Shown: positions 33,987 through 42,854, numbered from the stretch's first letter. The stretch: DNA of 57,765 nucleotides from an uncultured Anaerolineales bacterium (GCA_937960595.1 CALGPL010000065.1:1-57765); one strand, 5' to 3'. Notes: generated by a model from the letters alone, not told the origin. A program made the numbers and translations.

Positions 33987-34550
33987 TCACCGATAGAGAA
34001 TCAGCCCGAGAATGGCCGCTGCAATCACCATCCAGACCGGGCTGATTTTGGTGAAGGTCAGCAGGGCAAACGAGGCGACGACGATCAACGCCTGACTCCA
34101 GCCGTTTTGCAAGGCTTTGCCCCAGCCGATTTTGTCGGCATCGAACACTTTGACGGCCATGTCGTAGGCAGTCCAGAGCAGCAGGGCAACGACGAAGGGG
34201 CGTACCGCGGTCAGCATGGACTTGACCTTCGGGCTGTCCTTGACGCCGAAGAAGAAAGCGACCACCACGAGCATCAACAGGAAAGTAGGCAGCGCACTGG
34301 CCAGCATGCCCATGATGGCGCCCGGCAGGCCGGCCAGTTTGTAGCCCACGTAAGTGGGGACTTTGATGGCCACCGGTCCCGGCAGGGCGTTGGCCACGGC
34401 AACGGCATCGGCAAATTCTTCCGAGGTGGTCCAGTTTGCGGCGACGACCTCGCGCTGCATCAGGCCGAGCGAGGCCGGCCCGCCGCCCCACGAAAACATG
34501 GCGACTTTGGTGAAAAGCCAGAAAATATCCCACAGGAGTTTCCAATTCAT
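33987..34550 (-). CDS. Chromate transporter, single-domain (short-chain ChrA)
   Basis: 187 residues with about five or six membrane helices. The ChrA marks WGGGPASL, LMQREVV, NALPGPVAIKVPTYVGY and the GxxGAIMGM helix are all present. Full-length ChrA has two such halves. Short forms are normally encoded as adjacent pairs, but no partner lies next to it here. Transport of chromate or sulfate is inferred from the family only. Confidence 0.9.
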   Translation of the reverse strand: MNWKLLWDIFWLFTKVAMFSWGGGPASLGLMQREVVAANWTTSEEFADAVAVANALPGPVAIKVPTYVGYKLAGLPGAIMGMLASALPTFLLMLVVVAFFFGVKDSPKVKSMLTAVRPFVVALLLWTAYDMAVKVFDADKIGWGKALQNGWSQALIVVASFALLTFTKISPVWMVIAAAILGLILYR

Positions 34551-34566
34551 ATATTTTCTCCGTTTG

Positions 34567-34611
34567 GACGACAGACGGCAAACCGCAGTCTGCGGTCCGT
34601 CGTCCGCCGTC
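34567..34611. repeat. Interspersed repeat with inverted core
   Basis: GACG-rich units around the palindrome ACCGCA-GTC-TGCGGT (34582-34596), ending with GTCCGCCGTC (34602-34611). The same decamer occurs in pyrD (1563-1572) and inverted at 47041-47050. It fills the gap between the M3 peptidase and chromate transporter genes. Confidence 0.65.
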
Positions 34612-34615
34612 TTTT

Positions 34616-36331
34616 TTAGATTTTCTCCTCCAATTCGGCGACCACCGCTTCCATCAAGTCCACGGCTTTCTTGAGCGTGGCGGCGTCGAAGGCGAATCTG
34701 GCCCCGGCAGTCTGGAAGAGTTCGGGCAGCGTCACCGTGCCGCCCAGGGCGAGCGCCTTGCGGTAATCGGCCACGGCCTGTCTCTGGTCGCGGCGGGCAT
34801 TGCCGAAGATTTGTACTGCGCCCAACTGGGCCAGACCGTATTCCACATAGTAGAACGGGACCTGGTGAATGTGCAGTTTGCGATGCCAGCCGGTGTTCTT
34901 GACCTCCTCCAGGCCGGAGTAGTCCACGCCGGGGATGAAGCGGTCCCAGAGTTGGCCCCAGTGGGCGTCACAGGCGGCCGGGTCGGCGCCCTGCTCGGGG
35001 TTCTCGTAGACCCATTGCTGGAACGAGTCCACCACGGCCATGAACGGCCAGAAGAGGATGTTGCGTTCCAGATGTTCGAGGCGGGCACGGGCGGCGTCTG
35101 CCTCGGAATAGAACTCGGTCAGGTAGGGCGAGGCGAGCAGTTCCATGCCCATCGAGGCGACCTCGGCAAATTCCATCGGCACGGCCAGTTGCTGAATATA
35201 CGGCAGACGGGCAGTCTCGAAGACGTGAAAAGCGTGGCCCGACTCGTGCAGGGTGGTCATCACGTCGTTGTGCGTACCGACCGCGTTGACGAAGATGAAC
35301 GGCTTGCGCAGCGAGGGGAAGGCGGTGCAGAACGCGCCGGGGGCCTTGTTCTTGCGGTTCTCGAGGTCGGTCAGGCCTTCGGCCACCATCGTGTCGAAGT
35401 AGCCGCCCAAGACGGGGTCCACCTTGTGGAAGATGGCCGAAGCGCGGCGGACGAGTTCCTCGATGGAGGTGAACGGCTGGAGGACGGGCGCCTCCGCCGG
35501 CGGGGTCGGATGCCCGTACCAGCCGTCGGTCAGATCCCAGGGGCGGAGCGCCTCCAGACCGAGGGCCTGTTTGTGCTTCTCGTAGATTCTGGTCGCCGCC
35601 GGCACGACCACCTGCTCGATGGCCGCCGCGAAGGCTTTGCAGTCTTCGGGGGTGTAATCGAAGCGCAGTTTTTGCTGCCAGGTATATTCGCGGTAAGAAG
35701 GTTTGCCGGCGTTGCGGGCGATCTCGGCGCGCACCTGCATGAACTTCTGCCACAGGTCATTGACGGCGGCGCAGTCGGCCAGTTGGCGCCCGGCCCTCAG
35801 CCACCAGGCTTGTTCGCGGCGGGCGCGGTCGGGCTGTTGGAAGACCAGGCCGAGTTTGGTCAGCGTCACCTCCTCGCCTTCCCATTCGACCGTTTGGGCG
35901 CCGAAGATTTTGTCGTACTCGAGGCCGAGTTTCTGTTGTTCGGCCAGGAGAGGCAGGTTAGACTCGCGGAACAGGTCGGCCTCGGCGCGCAGATTGCGCA
36001 GCGGAATCTCGAATCCTTTGGGTTCCAGCCCGCTGGCGAGGAGTTTCTCTTTGAGTTTCTGCTCGGCGGCCAAGGCGTTGGGAAAGATGCCGTCCAGGAA
36101 GGCGTTCATGCGGGCGTCGGCTTCCTTGTCGGCGGTGTTGACGGCAGTGGCCAGCGCCAGGCGGGCATACATTTCCTCGAGTTTTTCGCCCAGGCGCGTC
36201 CAGTCGGTCAGCCATTCGTCCACGCTGGAGCCAGTCAACGGGCGGGAAGCGAGATCGTTGTAGTGCGGCTCGATTTCGGGCCAGGCCCAGGCAATCAGGG
36301 CCGCAGGGGTGGAGGGGAGGTTTTTGAGCAT
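34616..36331 (-). CDS. M3-family oligoendopeptidase
   Basis: Zinc metallopeptidase that cleaves oligopeptides in the cytoplasm. HEXXH is H362-E363-S-G-H366 in TTLHESGHAFHVFE. The downstream Glu ligand falls in EFAEVASMGMELL. Length 571 fits PepF-type enzymes. The protein lacks a signal peptide. It is followed 65 bases on by the transporter gene, with an interspersed repeat in the gap. Confidence 0.94.
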   Translation of the reverse strand: MLKNLPSTPAALIAWAWPEIEPHYNDLASRPLTGSSVDEWLTDWTRLGEKLEEMYARLALATAVNTADKEADARMNAFLDGIFPNALAAEQKLKEKLLASGLEPKGFEIPLRNLRAEADLFRESNLPLLAEQQKLGLEYDKIFGAQTVEWEGEEVTLTKLGLVFQQPDRARREQAWWLRAGRQLADCAAVNDLWQKFMQVRAEIARNAGKPSYREYTWQQKLRFDYTPEDCKAFAAAIEQVVVPAATRIYEKHKQALGLEALRPWDLTDGWYGHPTPPAEAPVLQPFTSIEELVRRASAIFHKVDPVLGGYFDTMVAEGLTDLENRKNKAPGAFCTAFPSLRKPFIFVNAVGTHNDVMTTLHESGHAFHVFETARLPYIQQLAVPMEFAEVASMGMELLASPYLTEFYSEADAARARLEHLERNILFWPFMAVVDSFQQWVYENPEQGADPAACDAHWGQLWDRFIPGVDYSGLEEVKNTGWHRKLHIHQVPFYYVEYGLAQLGAVQIFGNARRDQRQAVADYRKALALGGTVTLPELFQTAGARFAFDAATLKKAVDLMEAVVAELEEKI

Positions 36332-36376
36332 GAGAGTCCTTTCGTCAGCGAGGATGGTGACAACCAGAATACGAGA

Positions 36377-37246
36377 TCACAAAGATTCCGCCGCCGGTCT
36401 GGCGACGAGGTAGGCCTTCCAATCGAGGGCGGCGAGCGAAGTCACTTCAGGATAGCCGCGCTTCATCCAGCAAATCTGGTAGCCGGCGGCGGTCAGCGCC
36501 TGCCAGGCGGCGCGGGCCGATTCGGGGCCGTGCAGTTCCATCAGCACCAGCGGACGGGCCTCGGCCAGCACCCGCCGCATGCCGGGCAGGGCCAGCACTT
36601 CGCCGCCCTCGATGTCCAGTTTGACGACTTGCGGGGCCGGATGGCCGCCCTCATAGACGAACTCGTCGAGCGAAAGGCCGTCCACGGTGATTTCGGACCG
36701 GTAAACCTGCTCGCGGCGGCCGGCCGACCCCTCGACCTTGCCCATCCCGCCCGAGGCGTGGACCAGGAAGCGCACCGGACCGGCGGCCTGCGTCACCGCC
36801 GCGGCGACGACCGTCACCCGCGCCGACAGCCCGTTCAGGTCCAGGTTGCGGCGCAGGCGCTCGACGTTGGCGGGCAGGGCCTCGAAGGCGAAGACGCGCC
36901 CCGTCTCGCCGACCGCCTGCGCCAGGAGGAGCGAGACGTAACCGATGTTGGCGCCAACATCGTAGGCCACCGCGCCGGGCGGCACCAGGTCGCGCAGGGC
37001 GGCCTGCAGGTCCGGCTCGTAGGTGCCCAGCCAGTAGTCCTTCTCGGTTTGCAAGTCGAGCAGGAGCGGGCAGCCGGCCAGGCCGCCGGCGGCGACGCGC
37101 ACCACCGTCAGACCGGTCGGCGCGGCGCGGTTGAGGCCGCCGCGGATCAGGCGCGCCAGCGGGCCGATTCTGTAGAGGGCGCGCTTCCACGAAACCGGCA
37201 GAAGGCGGGCAAAAAAGGAGGCCAGAGAAAGCAGCGGGTTGGTCAT
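36377..37246 (-). CDS. FkbM-family methyltransferase
   Basis: SAM-dependent O-methyltransferase of the FkbM group, often acting on sugars or polyketide-like glycans. The SAM loop is DVGANIGYVSLLLA, followed by FEALPANVERL and the KLDIEGGE motif. I chose ATG 37246, which overlaps the preceding stop as ATGA. An upstream frame extension exists but has no support. Together with the NTF2-like and GT4 genes it makes a three-gene unit. Confidence 0.88.
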   Translation of the reverse strand: MTNPLLSLASFFARLLPVSWKRALYRIGPLARLIRGGLNRAAPTGLTVVRVAAGGLAGCPLLLDLQTEKDYWLGTYEPDLQAALRDLVPPGAVAYDVGANIGYVSLLLAQAVGETGRVFAFEALPANVERLRRNLDLNGLSARVTVVAAAVTQAAGPVRFLVHASGGMGKVEGSAGRREQVYRSEITVDGLSLDEFVYEGGHPAPQVVKLDIEGGEVLALPGMRRVLAEARPLVLMELHGPESARAAWQALTAAGYQICWMKRGYPEVTSLAALDWKAYLVARPAAESL

Positions 37247-37686
37247 TTTTCGACCGCCGGCGGGAGGTGAGGCGCCTGCCAGGCCGGCGATTTGTGGACG
37301 TGAACCACTTTCCACCCGCCGTCCATCCTGACCATCACGCGGCTCTCGTTGTGGGCATCCACCCGCACGCCGGAGGGCGTTTCGGTGCTGATGAGCAGCG
37401 TGTAACTGGCGATGGCCGTCTCACCGTAGTGCTGGAGGCGCAGATTGGCCAGGTCGAAGCGGGTGGCCCCGCCCAGGCCGGCCTCGGCCCCAAAGACGGT
37501 TCCACGGCGGGCATTGGCTTCCATCATGAAGTCATGGAAGGGCAAGCCTTCGATCCGATGAGGGGTGACCCACCACTCGTAGAGCGTCAGGTCTTCGCCG
37601 GTGGTGGCGTGATAGGTTTCCAGGTCATTGTGCTGAATGGCCTGCAGGTGTTTGTTCAGGAAGGCGAGAATTTCCGAATCGTCCAC
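37243..37686 (-). CDS. NTF2-like protein (CaMKII association-domain type)
   Basis: 147 residues of the cone-shaped NTF2/SnoaL fold. The C-terminal KVVHVHKSP and the early HNDLETY resemble the association domain of CaM kinase II and its bacterial relatives. No catalytic residues can be assigned. It overlaps the methyltransferase gene by four bases and begins three bases after the glycosyltransferase gene, so a binding or oligomer-forming role in the same pathway is possible. Confidence 0.8.
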   Translation of the reverse strand: MDDSEILAFLNKHLQAIQHNDLETYHATTGEDLTLYEWWVTPHRIEGLPFHDFMMEANARRGTVFGAEAGLGGATRFDLANLRLQHYGETAIASYTLLISTETPSGVRVDAHNESRVMVRMDGGWKVVHVHKSPAWQAPHLPPAVEK

Positions 37687-37689
37687 AGT

Positions 37690-38694
37690 TCACTCCAACA
37701 GGAAGGCCAGATATTGGTCGGTCATCCTCTCGAGATCGAAGGCCGCTTCGGCGCGGGCGCGCGCCGCCCGGCGGAAGCGCGGCAGGTCGGCGAGAATCTC
37801 GGCCGCCGCGGCGGCCAGGGCGGGGAGGTCGGGCGGGTCGAGTCGCCAGGGGTCGCCGCCGTAGGGGACCAGGCGGCCGGCGTCGCCGGTCACCAGTTCG
37901 GGCAGGGCGCCGGTCTCGAAGGCCAGGACGGGCAGGCCGCAGGCCAGGGCCTCGATGACGGCGTTGGGACAGGCCGGGTTGACATCGGCCGAGTAGAGCA
38001 GATGGGCAGCGCGGTCGAGGGCGGGGATGGCGTCGCGCGGCAGCGCCCCCGCCCAGACGAGCGGCACCCGGCTGCGGGCGCCGACCCGCGCCTGCACCTG
38101 CGGGGCGACGCGTCCGGCCACCATCAGTTCGAGCGGCAGGCTCTCGGCCAGCAGGTTTGCCAGGCCGAGGGCCGTCTCCAGCCCGCTCTCGTAGCCCCCG
38201 CCCAGGTTGCCCTCCACCAGCAGGAGGCGGAAACGGTCGGCCGGCGGCTGCTCCGGGCCGCGCGGCGTGAAGACGGCCAAATCCACGCCGTTGTGGATGA
38301 CGCGGCTGGGGACGCCGGTCGGGCCGCGGCGGGCCTCCCACCAGCGGCGGGAAAACTCCGACTGATAGATGATACCGTCTGCCAGGCGGGCGCGGATGAG
38401 GGCCAGCAGGCCGTTGCCGTATTCGGCGCGCAGGAAGTGGCGCAGACCGGTGCGGCGCAGACGGTGCAGCCAGTTCATGCCGTCCAGGCGCTGGACGAGG
38501 CGCGCCCCGCGCCGGCGCGCCCGCCAGAGGGCCGCCAGGCGGCGCGTCCCGCCGGTGATCAGGACGGCGTCGCAGGCCTCGTCCGGTTCGTAGCAGACCT
38601 GGATGCCGCGCCGCGTCAGCCCCTCTGCCAGGCGAGTCTGAAAAGAGGCCGGCCCCCCTGTCGCGGCGCGCGGGGTCAGGCAGATGCGGGTCAT
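37690..38694 (-). CDS. Glycosyltransferase, GT4 family
   Basis: A GT-B glycosyltransferase of 334 residues. It has the N-terminal Gly/Ser loop ATGGPASF, IHNGVDLAVF, and the donor-binding EALACGLPVLAFETGALPELV with the EX7E pattern typical of GT4. I chose ATG 38694 (MTRICLTPR); an upstream extension would overlap the promoter of the divergent molybdoenzyme gene. It leads a small unit with an NTF2-like and an FkbM protein, suggesting decoration of a surface glycan. Confidence 0.88.
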   Translation of the reverse strand: MTRICLTPRAATGGPASFQTRLAEGLTRRGIQVCYEPDEACDAVLITGGTRRLAALWRARRRGARLVQRLDGMNWLHRLRRTGLRHFLRAEYGNGLLALIRARLADGIIYQSEFSRRWWEARRGPTGVPSRVIHNGVDLAVFTPRGPEQPPADRFRLLLVEGNLGGGYESGLETALGLANLLAESLPLELMVAGRVAPQVQARVGARSRVPLVWAGALPRDAIPALDRAAHLLYSADVNPACPNAVIEALACGLPVLAFETGALPELVTGDAGRLVPYGGDPWRLDPPDLPALAAAAAEILADLPRFRRAARARAEAAFDLERMTDQYLAFLLE

Positions 38695-38723
38695 CAAGGG
38701 GGGATTATACCGTAAGGACGGCA

Positions 38724-38732
38724 TGTTATAAT
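38724..38732 (+). promoter_or_regulatory. Extended -10 promoter of the molybdoenzyme gene
   Basis: TGTTATAAT (TGn plus TATAAT) lies 20 bases before the start codon. The -35 region is AT-rich and not consensus, which extended -10 promoters tolerate. Confidence 0.55.
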
Positions 38733-38752
38733 CTGGACAGGAGTACTCGCCT

Positions 38753-39394
38753 ATGTTCCCCACCGAAAACAAAGACCGCCGTCAGGAAGAAGAGCGCCTG
38801 CGGGCCGAAAACCGCCTGCCGCCCGGCCAGGCCCTGACGCTCAAGTTCCCGGTGCTGCACTACGGGCCGGTGCCGCCCTTCGACCCCGCCACCTGGGACC
38901 TGCGCGTCTGGGGCGAGGTCGAAGAGCCGGTACGCTGGACCTGGGAGGAATTCAACCGTTTGCCGCGCCTCCAGGTGCGCATGGATTTGCACTGCGTGAC
39001 GCGCTGGAGCAAGTTCGATACCCTCTGGGAGGGCGTCTCGGTGCGGACTCTGGTGGAGCAAGGCCTGATCCGCCTGAAACCGTCGGCCCGTTACGTGATG
39101 CAGCACGCCGAATACGGCTACACGGTCAACCTGCCGCTGGAGGTGGTCTTGCAAGACAACTTCCTGCTGGCGACTCATGTGGACGGCGCGCCGCTGACGC
39201 CCGACCACGGCTATCCGCTGCGGGGCGTGGTGGGCGCCATCCCCGGCCGCGAAGACCTGAAGACGCCCTATCTGTGGAAAGGCGCCAAGTGGCTGCGCGG
39301 CCTGGAATTCATGGCCGAGGACCGGCCCGGCTTCTGGGAGCAGGCCGGCTATCACAACGAGGCCGATGTGTGGAAAGAGGAACGATACGCCTAG
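38753..39394 (+). CDS. Sulfite-oxidase-like molybdopterin oxidoreductase, cytoplasmic
   Basis: 213 residues of the SUOX/MsrP molybdopterin fold. The conserved molybdenum ligand is C81 in MDLHCVTRWS. GVSVRTL, YTVNLPLEVV and YPLRGVVPG-like segments (here GYPLRGVVGAIPG) bind the cofactor. No Tat or Sec signal is present, unlike MsrP, and there is no dimerisation or heme domain. The substrate is unknown. It stands alone with its own promoter and terminator. Confidence 0.92.
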   Translation: MFPTENKDRRQEEERLRAENRLPPGQALTLKFPVLHYGPVPPFDPATWDLRVWGEVEEPVRWTWEEFNRLPRLQVRMDLHCVTRWSKFDTLWEGVSVRTLVEQGLIRLKPSARYVMQHAEYGYTVNLPLEVVLQDNFLLATHVDGAPLTPDHGYPLRGVVGAIPGREDLKTPYLWKGAKWLRGLEFMAEDRPGFWEQAGYHNEADVWKEERYA

Positions 39395-39438
39395 TCCGAA
39401 CCTGAGCCGTTGGCGCGCCTGACCCACAATCTACGTCC

Positions 39439-39466
39439 ACTGGCGGTCATCTGACCGCCAGTTTTT
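39439..39466 (+). terminator. Intrinsic terminator of the molybdoenzyme gene
   Basis: ACTGGCGGTC (39439-39448) pairs with GACCGCCAGT (39453-39462), then TTTT. Confidence 0.9.
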
Positions 39467-39519
39467 CGTCCCTGCCCTTTTGGGAGCGCGGTTTCACCCT
39501 TTGCATCCCACCAACGAAA

Positions 39520-39544
39520 CAGGTCGGAGAGAGCCTCCGACCTG
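39520..39544 (-). terminator. Intrinsic terminator at the end of the 40-50 kb operon
   Basis: CAGGTCGGAG (39520-39529) pairs with CTCCGACCTG (39535-39544). On the minus strand TTTCGTT follows. It lies 20 bases after the SDR stop. Confidence 0.75.
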
Positions 39545-39564
39545 CGAAAAACCGAACGCCCGGT

Positions 39565-40326
39565 CTACATGCGCGTGCACATCATGCCGCCGTCCACGTG
39601 CAGGGTCGCGCCGTGGATGTAGGAGGCCTGGTCGCTGGCCAGGAAGAGGATGGCATGGGCGATGTCTTCCGGCTCGCCGATGCGCCGCATGGGGATTTTC
39701 TCCAGGAAATACTGCACCTGGTCGGGGTCGCCGAGCATGTTGTGGGTCAGGCCGGTCAGCACCATGCCGGGAGCCACGGCGTTGACGTTGATGTGATAGC
39801 CGGAGCAGTCCACGGCGATGCCCTGGGTCATCATTTTGGCCGCGCCCTTGGAGGTGTTGTAGATGCTCTGACCTTGCCCGGCGACTTCGCCCATGATGGA
39901 GGTGACGTTGACGATCTTGCCGTAGTCCTTGTCCATCATGGTCGGCAGGACGGCGCGGCTGAAAAAGAACATACCGCGCACGTTGATGTCCATGACGCGG
40001 TCGTACTCCTCGTTATCCATCATGGCGAAGGGGACGAACTGCCCCGTGCCGGCGTTGTTGACCAGGATGTCGATCGTACCGAACTTCTCCAGCGTGGCCG
40101 CCACGCAGGCCTCGACCTGTTCCTGCTTGCGCACGTCCACGATCCTGCTCAGGCACTCGGCTCCTTCGGCGGCGACCAGGCTGCGGGTCTCCTCCAGCCC
40201 GGCCTCGTTCACATCGCAGACGGTCACTCTGGCGCCCTCGCGCCCGAACAGCACCGCCGTCGCGCGTCCGATGCCCGACGCCGCGCCGGTCACAATAGCC
40301 ACTTTGTTCTCGAAACGTTTACACAT
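39565..40326 (-). CDS. SDR-family NAD(P)-dependent oxidoreductase
   Basis: Classical short-chain dehydrogenase, 253 residues. Cofactor loop TGAASGIGRA, NNAGTG, catalytic serine in NVTSIMG and YNTSK with Tyr and Lys. An acidic residue after strand 2 (VCDVNEAG) suggests NAD preference. It would oxidise or reduce a hydroxyl or keto group. Its start overlaps the DUF6512-like stop by eight bases. It is the last gene of the long minus-strand operon, before a terminator. Confidence 0.93.
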   Translation of the reverse strand: MCKRFENKVAIVTGAASGIGRATAVLFGREGARVTVCDVNEAGLEETRSLVAAEGAECLSRIVDVRKQEQVEACVAATLEKFGTIDILVNNAGTGQFVPFAMMDNEEYDRVMDINVRGMFFFSRAVLPTMMDKDYGKIVNVTSIMGEVAGQGQSIYNTSKGAAKMMTQGIAVDCSGYHINVNAVAPGMVLTGLTHNMLGDPDQVQYFLEKIPMRRIGEPEDIAHAILFLASDQASYIHGATLHVDGGMMCTRM

Positions 40327-40882
40327 ACTGCCTCCACAACAAGAGAGAATGACCCTGCCAGTCCGGCTCGGTGAAGACGTCTGCCCACGGCAGCCGGAAG
40401 GTCAGGAGGACATAGGTGAGGATCGAAATGACGAACAGCGCCCAGATGGCGGCCCGCAGCGGCCGACCGTAGGTGATCTGCTCGAAGCCGCGCTCGAAGG
40501 TCGCCGCCAGGATGCCGACCAGCAGGGTGGCGAGGTTGCCCCACAGGATTTCCAGCGGGAGCGGCATCCGGCCGGTCAGGGCGGCCATCCCGTACCAGAT
40601 CAGGAAAACCATCCAGGGGGCGAAGATGGCCGCCATCAGCCGGGCGTATGCGTAGGAGGCGCGCTCGTTCACCCGTTTGCGGAAAACGAGATATTCGATC
40701 AGAGAGAGGATGAGATAGGCAAAGAAAGTCGCCTTGTAGTGCTGGAAATTCGACTCGTTCACGCCGCTGATGAGGGTGATCGGGATGACCGGGGCGAGTT
40801 TGCGCAGCACGTACAGGAGCATGAAGGTCACCCAAAAGAGCAGCCCCTTCAGCCAGGGACGAAAACCGGTAGCCGTCTTCAT
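40319..40882 (-). CDS. Membrane protein, DUF6512-like (copy A)
   Basis: 187 residues with five or six membrane helices. The outer or interfacial motif GVNESNFQHYKATFFAY and SLIEYLVFRKR match the gene at 47444-47974, as do EILWGNLATLL and FRLPWADVF. The NES-x-x-(E/Q)H-x-K pattern recalls DUF6512. Function unknown. It lies nine bases after the ferrochelatase-like gene and overlaps the SDR gene. Confidence 0.8.
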   Translation of the reverse strand: MKTATGFRPWLKGLLFWVTFMLLYVLRKLAPVIPITLISGVNESNFQHYKATFFAYLILSLIEYLVFRKRVNERASYAYARLMAAIFAPWMVFLIWYGMAALTGRMPLPLEILWGNLATLLVGILAATFERGFEQITYGRPLRAAIWALFVISILTYVLLTFRLPWADVFTEPDWQGHSLLLWRQYV

Positions 40883-40891
40883 CGCCGCCTC

Positions 40892-42235
40892 CTATTTGGC
40901 AGACAAGGTCTGACTGAGCGAATCCACCACCGCCTGCACCACATACTTGCGGTACGGCCCGACCGGGCAGCCGGCATAGATGCCGGTCGTCTTGCCCTCG
41001 CGGAAGGTGCGCACGAGCGGCTGCTCCCAGTCCGGGTAGGGGATGGGGTCGTTGCGGTCGTACCCGGCGAAGGCGCAGAACTTCTTCATGGCGTGGAAAA
41101 TCATCAGGTCGGTGTTCTCGGCCGGAAACTCGGTCGGCAGTTCGATGGCGTAGTCGTAGCCGGCCTGGATGGCCTGACGATAGGCGTCGTAGGTGCCGAA
41201 CTTGGTGCGCTTGGGGTCCCAGTATTCGTCGGCGTATTCGTCGAACGACCAGACCACCTCCCACCGGCCGGGCCAGTCGGCCATCACCTGACGGACGCCC
41301 GCCTCGAGCGGTTCACGGTAGAGCGGAGCGCGCACATCCTGCGTCTCTTTCTTGAACGGATGCCCGTGCCGCGAGAGAATCACCAGCACGCTGGCGTTGC
41401 GTTCCAGACCCTCGAGCCGGTCGCGCAAAATCTGACAGTAGGCCTCCCGCAGCGGCGGCTGATTGCCGAGTTGGTCGGCCATGATGACCCGCGCCCGTCC
41501 GGCCACCGCCTCGTGGACGGTCACCAGGGCGTAGCCGTAGTCTTCGAAGTCGCAGTAGATGGGGTTGTTGATGTTCTGATAGACGATGGTCTCGCAGCCG
41601 GCAGCGAGCAGGTCCTCCACCGCCTGGTGGATGGTCTCCGGGTACATGTAGTAGGCATTGCGGAACTCGACGCCGGGGAAGCGTTTGGAGAGTTCGGCCA
41701 CCGCCTCGTCATAGACCTTGCGCAACTGATAGCGCCAGGAGACCTTCTTCTCCGGCAAGAGATGGCCATAGTACCAGCCGACGATTTTGGCCCCGATCTT
41801 GTCGCAAATATCCGGGCGGCCGCTGGGGCCGTCGCCCGTGTAGCGGAAGTAGCCGTGATCCCAGGGATTCTTCTTGATGGGGTTGACCCACTTGACCGGG
41901 CATTCCACATACGGCTTGCCGGCCTTGTTGACGAACGAGCCGTTCGAGTCGATCAATTGGCGCGGCTGGAACGGCTGGCGCGCCAGCGGATTTTCGGGGT
42001 CAATCAGGCCCATGCCGCGGTCGGCCAGAATCATCCCGACCAGGAAGGGCGGCATGATGTATTCGAAGACGTGCTTCATGAAGCGGCTGTAGAATTCCGG
42101 CTCGTACTCCTCCGGCATGCCGAGTTCGCCGATGATGACGCCGACCTGACCGGTCACCTGCCGAGGCTGATTCTTGAACAGCACCTCGTAGCCATACTGC
42201 TTGCCGTATTTCTTGCGCAATTTTTTGTCGTCCAT
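40892..42235 (-). CDS. Divergent ferrochelatase-like protein
   Basis: 447 residues with the two-lobed chelatase pattern. An N-terminal GVIIGELGMPE resembles the ferrochelatase start, and the second lobe has SRH290GHPF, matching the catalytic-histidine motif (SAHGLP-like). In the later GFxxDHxE region, hand alignment gives EFPAENTDL, with Asn for His and Asp for the metal-side Glu. It is about 100 residues longer than HemH, with Trp/Tyr-rich insertions (KNPWDHGYFRY). No other heme genes are near, so true heme synthesis is doubtful. Metal or tetrapyrrole handling, or a new use of the fold, is possible. Confidence 0.65.
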   Translation of the reverse strand: MDDKKLRKKYGKQYGYEVLFKNQPRQVTGQVGVIIGELGMPEEYEPEFYSRFMKHVFEYIMPPFLVGMILADRGMGLIDPENPLARQPFQPRQLIDSNGSFVNKAGKPYVECPVKWVNPIKKNPWDHGYFRYTGDGPSGRPDICDKIGAKIVGWYYGHLLPEKKVSWRYQLRKVYDEAVAELSKRFPGVEFRNAYYMYPETIHQAVEDLLAAGCETIVYQNINNPIYCDFEDYGYALVTVHEAVAGRARVIMADQLGNQPPLREAYCQILRDRLEGLERNASVLVILSRHGHPFKKETQDVRAPLYREPLEAGVRQVMADWPGRWEVVWSFDEYADEYWDPKRTKFGTYDAYRQAIQAGYDYAIELPTEFPAENTDLMIFHAMKKFCAFAGYDRNDPIPYPDWEQPLVRTFREGKTTGIYAGCPVGPYRKYVVQAVVDSLSQTLSAK

Positions 42236-42245
42236 GAGTTTCTCC

Positions 42246-42854
42246 TCACGAGGTCATTTCGGCCGCGTAGTTCCGGTAAAGCAGCCAGCAGGCAACTCCA
42301 AAGGAGATCTGTCCGATGGAGTTCATAATCTCCTCGATCCACTGGGCAGCCACTGTCTGCTCACTGCCGCTGGCCATGCCGCTCATGCCGAGCATGCACA
42401 GCACGGCAACGATGAACAGACTGGCTGCCAGCGGCGCCTTGCGCTTGAAGGAGATAAAGGTCAGGATTCCCTGTGCTCCCAGGCTAGAGAGAGTCATGAC
42501 CGCCAGCAGGGGAATCTTCCAGCCGGCAATCGCCATGATGGGCGGCGCGGCGGCCTTGCGCCGGCCGCGCGCCAGCAGGATGACGGTCACCAAGAGGGCT
42601 AGGAATCCGGGAGCGAGCAGCACAAACTGGATCTGACTCATCCACTGGATATCGGCGATGCCGAGGGTGTAGATCAGTTTCCAGGTCGCCTTGAGGATTC
42701 CGCCGGAGAAAACCAGGAACGACCCGGCCATGCACATGCGCGAGCAGGGCTTGCCGCGTACCAGCATCACCGTCCGCACCAGGAAGAACGAACCAATCAG
42801 GAAAGCAATGTTGGGAATGTAATCTATCAAAGCCAAGCCGAGCGTGTATTCCAT
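42246..42854 (-). CDS. Membrane protein of unknown function
   Basis: 202 residues with five or six membrane helices and short loops. Several Cys and Met residues cluster near a cytoplasmic loop (GKPCSRMCMAG). No family recognised. Its start overlaps the MFS stop by one base, so it is probably made together with that transporter. It lies 10 bases before the ferrochelatase-like gene. Confidence 0.75.
   Translation of the reverse strand: MEYTLGLALIDYIPNIAFLIGSFFLVRTVMLVRGKPCSRMCMAGSFLVFSGGILKATWKLIYTLGIADIQWMSQIQFVLLAPGFLALLVTVILLARGRRKAAAPPIMAIAGWKIPLLAVMTLSSLGAQGILTFISFKRKAPLAASLFIVAVLCMLGMSGMASGSEQTVAAQWIEEIMNSIGQISFGVACWLLYRNYAAEMTS

Noticed and set aside
34811-37270. 819-residue open frame on the plus strand
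   Set aside because: It spans two minus-strand genes with clear HEXXH and SAM motifs; the frame is a shadow.
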